DNA of 12,624 nt from JAKPUX01 sp964436305 (GTDB lineage Bacteria; Zhuqueibacterota; Zhuqueibacteria; Residuimicrobiales; Residuimicrobiaceae), in assembly GCA_964436305.1 (NCBI GenBank), contig CAYTCI010000102.1, forward strand, positions 1-12,624. The letters are read 5' to 3'. The notes below the pieces were generated by a model, which made no database searches, was not told the origin of the DNA, and saw only the letters and a list, made by a program, of their open reading frames with translations. This document shows, piece after piece, positions 8,579 to 12,624 of the stretch. The position numbers and the translations under genes are program-made. Numbering within the stretch: position 1 is the stretch's first letter; every line of letters starts with the position of its first letter.

Positions 8579-10111
8579 ATGTCTGATTCCAATATACCCA
8601 CCCCGGACCAGCTGCGTCGGGAAGTCAACGATTTCCTCAAGGAAAAGTACGGCGACCGTATCGTCGTGCCGCCGGAACCCGACCTGAGCAGCAAGAATCC
8701 ACCGGCCGAAGGGGAACCGACGGGCTTCACTCATCCCGCTCATTTTAATCTCAAACCCTCCGAACTTGAAGCCTATCTGCGGCAATATGTGGTCGGTCAG
8801 GATGAAACCATTGAGGTCCTGGCCACCAAGATTTGCACCCATTTCAACCGGATGCGGCTGGAAACCCGGCCCGATGGTGCCGGCGAACTGGTCGGTAACA
8901 TCAAGAGCAATGTGCTGATGATCGGACCCACCGGCGTCGGTAAAACCTACCTGATCAAGCTGATCGCTAAGAAGATCGGGGTTCCCTTTGTCAAGGGCGA
9001 CGCCACCAAATTCTCCGAAACCGGTTATGTCGGCGGCGATGTGGAGGACCTGGTACGTGAACTGGTGCGCGAGGCCGAAGGGGACATCAAGCTGGCGGAA
9101 TATGGCATCATCTATCTCGATGAGATCGACAAGATAGCCTCCTCAGGCAATATCATCGGCCCGGATGTTTCGCGCTCCGGCGTCCAACGCAATCTCCTGA
9201 AATTGATGGAGGAGTCCGAGGTTGACCTCAAGACCCCGCATGACCTTGGGGCGCAGATGGAGGCGGCCATGGAAGCCCAGCGCACGGGCAAGGTGGTTCG
9301 CAAAAAGGTCAATACCCGCAACATCCTCTTTGTCATGAGCGGGGCATTCGTCGCCCTGCCGGATATCATCCGCCGCCGGCTCAACAAGCAGCCGATCGGC
9401 TTTCGGGGCGTGGAGGCCGAACAGGCCGTGGAGGATGATAATGTCGAAATTCTGCGGCAGGTCCGCTCCGAAGATCTCATTCGCTTCGGCTTCGAATCGG
9501 AATTCGTCGGCCGCCTGCCGGTGACTGTTACCCTCAATGACCTCGATGTCGACGGACTCTATCGCATTCTCCAGAACCCCAACAGTACCGTCATCCAGGG
9601 CAAGAAACGCGATTTCAGGGCTTATGACATTGAGATCGAGTTCGAGGATGAGGCGCTGCAGCGGATTGCCGGGCTCGCAGCGCAGGAACACACCGGCGCT
9701 CGCGGTCTGGTGAGTGTGGTCGACCGTATCCTGCTCAAATTCGAAAAATCGCTGCCGGATACCTCTATCAGCCGCTTTACGGTCACCCGCGCGCTGGTGG
9801 AGGACCCGAAGGGTGCGCGCGACCACCTGCTGAATAACCACTATCTCAAGATGTTTCAGAAACGATTTCTCGCCTCCAACGGTATCATTATTACGTTCAG
9901 CGAAGAGGCCCTGGCCCTGCTGCGAGAAAAGGCAGTGGCGAGTGGCCAGAATCTCGAGGAGGCGTGCAATGACCTCTTGCGCGACTATGAGTACGGCTTG
10001 CGTCTGCTTGGCTGCGAATCCTTTACCGTCGATGAAGACATCGTTCGCGATCCCAAATCGCGGCTCGAAGAGATGATCAAACAGAGCTACAGCAAGACCC
10101 ACCAGGCCTGA
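8579..10111 (+). CDS. Divergent ClpX-like AAA+ ATPase without zinc-binding domain
   Basis: Probable hexameric ATP-driven protein unfoldase related to ClpX (510 residues; E. coli ClpX is about 424). Residues 57-408 track the ClpX core: LKPSELEAYLRQYVVGQD (58-75), Walker A GPTGVGKT (116-123), pore loop GYVG (149-152), Walker B IIYLDE (177-182), DVSRSGVQRNLLKLME (196-211), sensor 1 FVMSGAF (251-257), IGF (273-275, the ClpP-contact tripeptide in ClpX), arginine finger GRLP with R312, and sensor 2 HTGARGL with R375. Differences: no N-terminal Cys4 zinc domain (no Cys before C86), a charged helix-like segment at about 219-243 instead of the RKH loop, and a C-terminal extension of about 95 residues that resembles a second small AAA+ subdomain. 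An in-frame TGA at 8564-8566 fixes the start downstream; AGGA is 7 nt before the ATG. Not called clpX because the housekeeping gene would carry the zinc domain and usually sits by clpP, absent here. Confidence 0.85.
   Translation: MSDSNIPTPDQLRREVNDFLKEKYGDRIVVPPEPDLSSKNPPAEGEPTGFTHPAHFNLKPSELEAYLRQYVVGQDETIEVLATKICTHFNRMRLETRPDGAGELVGNIKSNVLMIGPTGVGKTYLIKLIAKKIGVPFVKGDATKFSETGYVGGDVEDLVRELVREAEGDIKLAEYGIIYLDEIDKIASSGNIIGPDVSRSGVQRNLLKLMEESEVDLKTPHDLGAQMEAAMEAQRTGKVVRKKVNTRNILFVMSGAFVALPDIIRRRLNKQPIGFRGVEAEQAVEDDNVEILRQVRSEDLIRFGFESEFVGRLPVTVTLNDLDVDGLYRILQNPNSTVIQGKKRDFRAYDIEIEFEDEALQRIAGLAAQEHTGARGLVSVVDRILLKFEKSLPDTSISRFTVTRALVEDPKGARDHLLNNHYLKMFQKRFLASNGIIITFSEEALALLREKAVASGQNLEEACNDLLRDYEYGLRLLGCESFTVDEDIVRDPKSRLEEMIKQSYSKTHQA
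9629..10078 (+). repeat. Apparent internal duplication of the small AAA+ subdomain
   Basis: Two segments of the ClpX-like protein align by eye: residues 351-417 and 436-500. Shared landmarks are IEIEFEDEAL versus IIITFSEEAL at the start and FTVTRALVEDPKGAR versus FTVDEDIVRDPKSRL near the end, at nearly the same spacing (the second copy is about 2 residues shorter). The first copy carries sensor 2 (HTGARGL); in the second the corresponding region reads GQNLEEA, so the sensor arginine is missing. This explains most of the C-terminal extension. The call rests on eye alignment of divergent sequence. Confidence 0.6.
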
Positions 10112-10141
10112 ACAGCCCGGTCCTAACCCAGATGGCGGAAT

Positions 10142-12001
10142 ATGAACGAATCCTTCTCCCAGAGCATTCGCGATAAACTGAATCTGCTGTCAAAAAAGCC
10201 GGGTGTTTATCTGTTCAGGAACAAAAGTGGCGAGCTGATCTACGTCGGCAAAGCCAAGGTGCTCCGCAACCGCGTGCGATCCTATTTCCAGGCGGGCCGG
10301 CCGCGCGATGCCAAGACCGCGCGGCTGGTCAGCCAGATCGCTGATCTCGAAACCATCATCACCGACTCCGAGGTGGAAGCCCTCATCCTCGAATCCAACC
10401 TGGTAAAGGAATACAAGCCTCGCTATAATATCAACCTCAAGGACGACAAGTCCTTTCCTTACATTCGCGTCACCAACGAGCCCTTCCCGCGCATCTTCCC
10501 CACCCGCAAGCTCATTCGCGACGGCTCGCGCTATTTCGGCCCCTACACCGACGCAACCTCCATGCGCGATCTGCTGAAAACCGTCAAGCAGCTATTTCCC
10601 CTGCGCTCCTGCAATCTGCCGCTGACGGAAGAGAGCATTCAGCAGCACAAGTACCGCGTTTGCCTCAACTATCACATCAAGAAATGCCATGGCCCGTGCG
10701 AAGCTCATATCTCTCGTGAGGAATATCAGAAAACCATCGATTTTATCGTTGCTTTCATCGAGGGCAAGAGCAATGCGGTGGTGGAGGCCATGACTCGGGA
10801 AATGACGACGGCAGCCGCAAACCGTCGCTTTGAAGAGGCGGCCCGGCTGCGCGACCAGTTGCAGGCGGTACAGGCCTTCCACCAGCGGCAAAAGGTCCTC
10901 GATCCCAACCTGCGCGATCGCGACATCATCGCCATTGCTACCGCCGAGGGTGATGCCTGCTGCGTCGTTTTTCAGGTGCGTGAGGGCAAGATCATCGGCC
11001 GCCACCATTTTTTCCTGGCCAACATCGACGATGACCAGCCGACCGCGGTTACCGCTGCCTTTGTCAAGCAATACTACCTGAGCCGAGGATACATTCCCGC
11101 CGAGATCCTTCTGCCTGCCGGCCTCGGCGAAGAGAGCGCTGCCATCCGCGCCTGGCTGACGGACAAACGCGGCGCTGCCGTCGAACTCTCCGTGCCCCAG
11201 CGCGGCGAGAAAGCTCAGGTCCTCAAGATGTGCGACCGCAATGCGCGGCTGCTGCTGCAGGACATGCAGCTGCAGCGGGAACAGTCCCAGGATTACACCG
11301 CCGGCTCGGTGAAAGCCCTGCAGCGGGATCTGGCCATGGAAAAACTGCCCCTGCGCATCGAGGCCTTCGATATCTCCAATATTCAGGGTACGGATCCGGT
11401 TGCTTCGATGGTCTGTTTCGTCAACGGCAAGGCCCACCGCAGCGACTACCGCCATTTCCGTATCCGCTCCAAATCCACCCCCGACGATTTTGCCATGATG
11501 CAGGAGGCTGTCAGCCGCCGATACCGTCGCTTGCTGGATGAGCAAAAGCCCCTGCCGGACCTGATCCTCATCGACGGGGGCAAGGGACAGCTCAATGCCG
11601 CCCTGGCGGCGCTGGAGAGCCTCGGCATCACCAGCCAGGCAATCGTTGCCCTCGCCAAGCGCCTCGACGAGGTCTTCGCTCCCGGCGAGTCCGAATCGCG
11701 CAATATCCGCCGCGACAGCGCCGGACTGCGCCTGCTGCAGCGCGTCCGCGATGAGGCCCATCGCTTTGCGATCACCTTTCACCGCAGCCTGCGCAAACGC
11801 CGGACTCTGGTCTCGGAGCTCGAGGCCATTCCCGGCGTCGGCAAGGCGCGGCGCGATGCACTGCTCAAAGCCTTCAAGTCGGTGAAAAAGATCAGAGAGG
11901 CGGAAGCGAACGAGTTGCAGACGCTCGCGGGCATACCGGCCAGATTGGCGCAGACCATCTGGAGCCATTACCATCCGGCCGGCGAGGCGGAGAAAAAATG
12001 A
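10142..12001 (+). CDS. uvrC: Excinuclease ABC subunit C (UvrC)
   Basis: Dual nuclease of bacterial nucleotide excision repair, making the 3' then the 5' incision after UvrA/UvrB mark a lesion. The 619-residue protein is full length. Domains: GIY-YIG nuclease (GVYLF at 21-25, IYVGKA 33-38, R42, and E80 in DSEVEALILESNLVKEYKPR); four cysteines C157, C174, C182 and C186 in the pattern of the UvrC iron-sulfur cluster; UVR motif for UvrB contact (about 214-248, with RRFEEAARLRDQL); RNase H-like 5' nuclease with D410 (EAFDISN), D478 (LILIDGGKGQ) and H540 (DEAHRFAI); tandem helix-hairpin-helix at the end (IPGVGKARRDAL 563-574, LAGIPARLAQTI 595-606). An in-frame TAA at 10124-10126 leaves 10142 as the only sensible start, although the Shine-Dalgarno (AGATGG/GGCGGA) is weak. 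It follows the ClpX-like gene by 30 bp and probably shares its transcript. Confidence 0.97.
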   Translation: MNESFSQSIRDKLNLLSKKPGVYLFRNKSGELIYVGKAKVLRNRVRSYFQAGRPRDAKTARLVSQIADLETIITDSEVEALILESNLVKEYKPRYNINLKDDKSFPYIRVTNEPFPRIFPTRKLIRDGSRYFGPYTDATSMRDLLKTVKQLFPLRSCNLPLTEESIQQHKYRVCLNYHIKKCHGPCEAHISREEYQKTIDFIVAFIEGKSNAVVEAMTREMTTAAANRRFEEAARLRDQLQAVQAFHQRQKVLDPNLRDRDIIAIATAEGDACCVVFQVREGKIIGRHHFFLANIDDDQPTAVTAAFVKQYYLSRGYIPAEILLPAGLGEESAAIRAWLTDKRGAAVELSVPQRGEKAQVLKMCDRNARLLLQDMQLQREQSQDYTAGSVKALQRDLAMEKLPLRIEAFDISNIQGTDPVASMVCFVNGKAHRSDYRHFRIRSKSTPDDFAMMQEAVSRRYRRLLDEQKPLPDLILIDGGKGQLNAALAALESLGITSQAIVALAKRLDEVFAPGESESRNIRRDSAGLRLLQRVRDEAHRFAITFHRSLRKRRTLVSELEAIPGVGKARRDALLKAFKSVKKIREAEANELQTLAGIPARLAQTIWSHYHPAGEAEKK

Positions 12002-12018
12002 AAGAGGGTGGGGCGTGC

Positions 12019-12378
12019 TCAGGGCAGAGGCTGCCTCGAGGCTGCCGAATGGTCGGCTGCGGCCGGTTTACGGGAGTTCATCTTTTGCAGCAGTTCATCG
12101 CTTTTTTCCATAAAACGGGCGAAGGCCCGGGGATCAGCCTCCAGCTGCCTGCGGATCTGTTGAAACTCTGCCAGCGTCATCCGGTTGCGGCTGAGCTCCT
12201 CCTGCAGGTAAGCGGTGCGATGCTCCTCACGGGCACTGTCGCGCATGCAGACCGCGATGTACTGGGTATAGACCCGGACAAAGCGCTGCAGGCGGGCCTC
12301 AGATAACGTGCTCTCCGGCTTGCTGCAGCCCGCCAGCAGCAGCAAAGCAGCCAGGGGGAGCCATCTTTTTGTCGTCAT
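12019..12378 (-). CDS. Small lipoprotein of unknown function
   Basis: A 119-residue predicted lipoprotein. The signal peptide has MTTKRW, a hydrophobic core (LPLAALLLL) and the lipobox LLAGC with C18 as the lipidated residue; serine follows, so the E. coli Asp+2 inner-membrane retention signal is absent. The roughly 100-residue mature part is highly charged and predicted helical, with RLQRFVRVYTQYIAV, then MTLAEFQQIRRQLEADPRAF and FARFMEKSDELLQKM, and an Ala/Ser-rich tail. The LAEFQQIRRQLEADP portion loosely recalls small helical secreted families such as DUF4168, but I cannot assign a family. The gene is convergent with uvrC (17 bp between stops) and has its own promoter and ribosome binding site, which makes it more than a chance frame. 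Role unknown. Confidence 0.82.
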   Translation of the reverse strand: MTTKRWLPLAALLLLAGCSKPESTLSEARLQRFVRVYTQYIAVCMRDSAREEHRTAYLQEELSRNRMTLAEFQQIRRQLEADPRAFARFMEKSDELLQKMNSRKPAAADHSAASRQPLP

Positions 12379-12382
12379 AGAT

Positions 12383-12388
12383 CTCCTT
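12383..12388 (-). promoter_or_regulatory. Ribosome binding site of the lipoprotein gene
   Basis: On the minus strand AAGGAG lies 4 nt before the ATG at 12378 (AAAAGGAGATCT-ATG). It is a strong match to the anti-Shine-Dalgarno sequence and supports this start. Confidence 0.75.
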
Positions 12389-12404
12389 TTTAAAGGGATG
12401 CCCC

Positions 12405-12433
12405 AATATAGGCATCTCCTGCTACGATGTCAA
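12405..12433 (-). promoter_or_regulatory. Near-consensus sigma70-type promoter for the lipoprotein gene
   Basis: Read on the minus strand: a perfect -35 TTGACA (12433-12428), a 17-nt spacer, and a -10 TATATT (12410-12405) with 5 of 6 consensus bases. Transcription would begin near 12398, giving a leader of about 20 nt carrying the AAGGAG site. Spacing, consensus and position agree, so the call is stronger than most eye-found promoters. It assumes a housekeeping sigma factor with the usual preference. Confidence 0.75.
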
Positions 12434-12471
12434 ACGGTTTTAAGTACATCCTTCTCTAGGGAGAACCTCCG

Positions 12472-12624
12472 ATGAAAATCTTCATTGCCAAAGAGGGCGA
12501 TGCGAACGAGCCGCGCGTGCCCATGATACCAACGGATGTGGCCAAGCTGACTGGACTGGGGGCGGAGGTGACCTTCGAGACCGGTATCGGCGCTGCCTGT
12601 CATTACGACGATGCGCTCTACCTC
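12472..12624 (+). CDS. pntA: NAD(P) transhydrogenase alpha subunit, N-terminus (3' partial)
   Basis: The first 51 residues match the N-terminal domain shared by proton-translocating NAD(P) transhydrogenase alpha subunits and alanine dehydrogenases. Features seen are MKIFIAKEGDANEPRVPMIP at residues 1-20 (the family's K-E-x-x-x-x-E-x-R-V-x-x-x-P pattern), DVAKLTGLGAEVTFETGIGA at 22-41, and HYDDALY. In transhydrogenase this subunit binds NAD(H) and, with the membrane subunits, couples hydride transfer between NADH and NADP+ to proton movement. The start follows AGGGAGA (12458-12464) at 7 nt spacing. It is divergent from the lipoprotein gene. The Rossmann domain that would separate PntA from alanine dehydrogenase lies beyond the window. 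I favour PntA from the style of the N-terminus, but the symbol is provisional. Confidence 0.72.
   Translation, partial: MKIFIAKEGDANEPRVPMIPTDVAKLTGLGAEVTFETGIGAACHYDDALYL

Noticed and set aside
9143..11974. Minus-strand open frames opposite the ClpX-like gene and uvrC (9143-10102 and 10592-11974)
   Set aside because: Shadows of GC-rich coding sequence; the sense frames encode clear AAA+ and UvrC motifs throughout.
12023..12042. Small hairpin GGCAG-AGG-CTGCC and palindrome GCCTCGAGGC near the uvrC/lipoprotein convergence
   Set aside because: It lies inside the end of the lipoprotein coding region and has no T-run in either direction, so I cannot support it as a terminator.
12400..12428. Plus-strand promoter for the transhydrogenase gene using TACGAT (12423-12428) as -10
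   Set aside because: No acceptable -35 lies at the right distance; the match is weak and overlaps the far better minus-strand promoter.
1..12624. Mobile element, CRISPR array, tRNA/rRNA or defence-island content
   Set aside because: No transposase, integrase, direct-repeat array, tRNA-like fold or toxin-antitoxin pair was seen; composition and gene density look uniform across the window.

Overview
This 12.6 kb window is an ordinary-looking, gene-dense, GC-rich bacterial chromosome segment with nine genes, the first and last cut by the window edges. Nothing in it is a prophage, transposon, CRISPR array or RNA gene. A signal-peptide-bearing TPR protein and a lipobox lipoprotein suggest a diderm (Gram-negative-type) bacterium. 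The lineage cannot be fixed from sequence alone; a little-cultured FCB-type or candidate phylum is only a guess.

Layout. Positions 1-8483 read left to right as a tight run: a CPBP-family membrane protease (5' end outside the window), mltG (endolytic murein transglycosylase), a PcrA/UvrD-type helicase, a 1230-residue exported TPR protein and nadC (quinolinate phosphoribosyltransferase). From mltG to nadC the genes are separated by 1 bp, overlap by 4 bp, or are 4 bp apart, so they are probably co-transcribed and translationally coupled. A 95 bp spacer with a 9-bp inverted repeat follows. Next come a divergent ClpX-like AAA+ ATPase (8579-10111) and, 30 bp on, uvrC (10142-12001). A small lipoprotein gene lies on the minus strand, convergent with uvrC. 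It has its own near-consensus sigma70-type promoter. Divergent from it, the last gene begins: the N-terminus of an NAD(P) transhydrogenase alpha subunit or alanine dehydrogenase-like protein.

How the genes relate. The region mixes envelope functions (CPBP protease, MltG, TPR protein, lipoprotein), DNA repair (PcrA/UvrD helicase and UvrC both act in nucleotide excision repair) and NAD(P) metabolism (NadC, transhydrogenase). The most interesting item is the ClpX-like ATPase. It keeps Walker A/B, the GYVG pore loop, an IGF tripeptide (the ClpP-docking signature), the arginine finger and sensor 2. It lacks the N-terminal zinc-binding domain, has a different and longer segment where ClpX carries its RKH pore loop, and ends in what looks like a degenerate second copy of the small AAA+ subdomain. 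It sits directly upstream of uvrC. It is the best candidate here for an under-described protein, though not by itself a new system.
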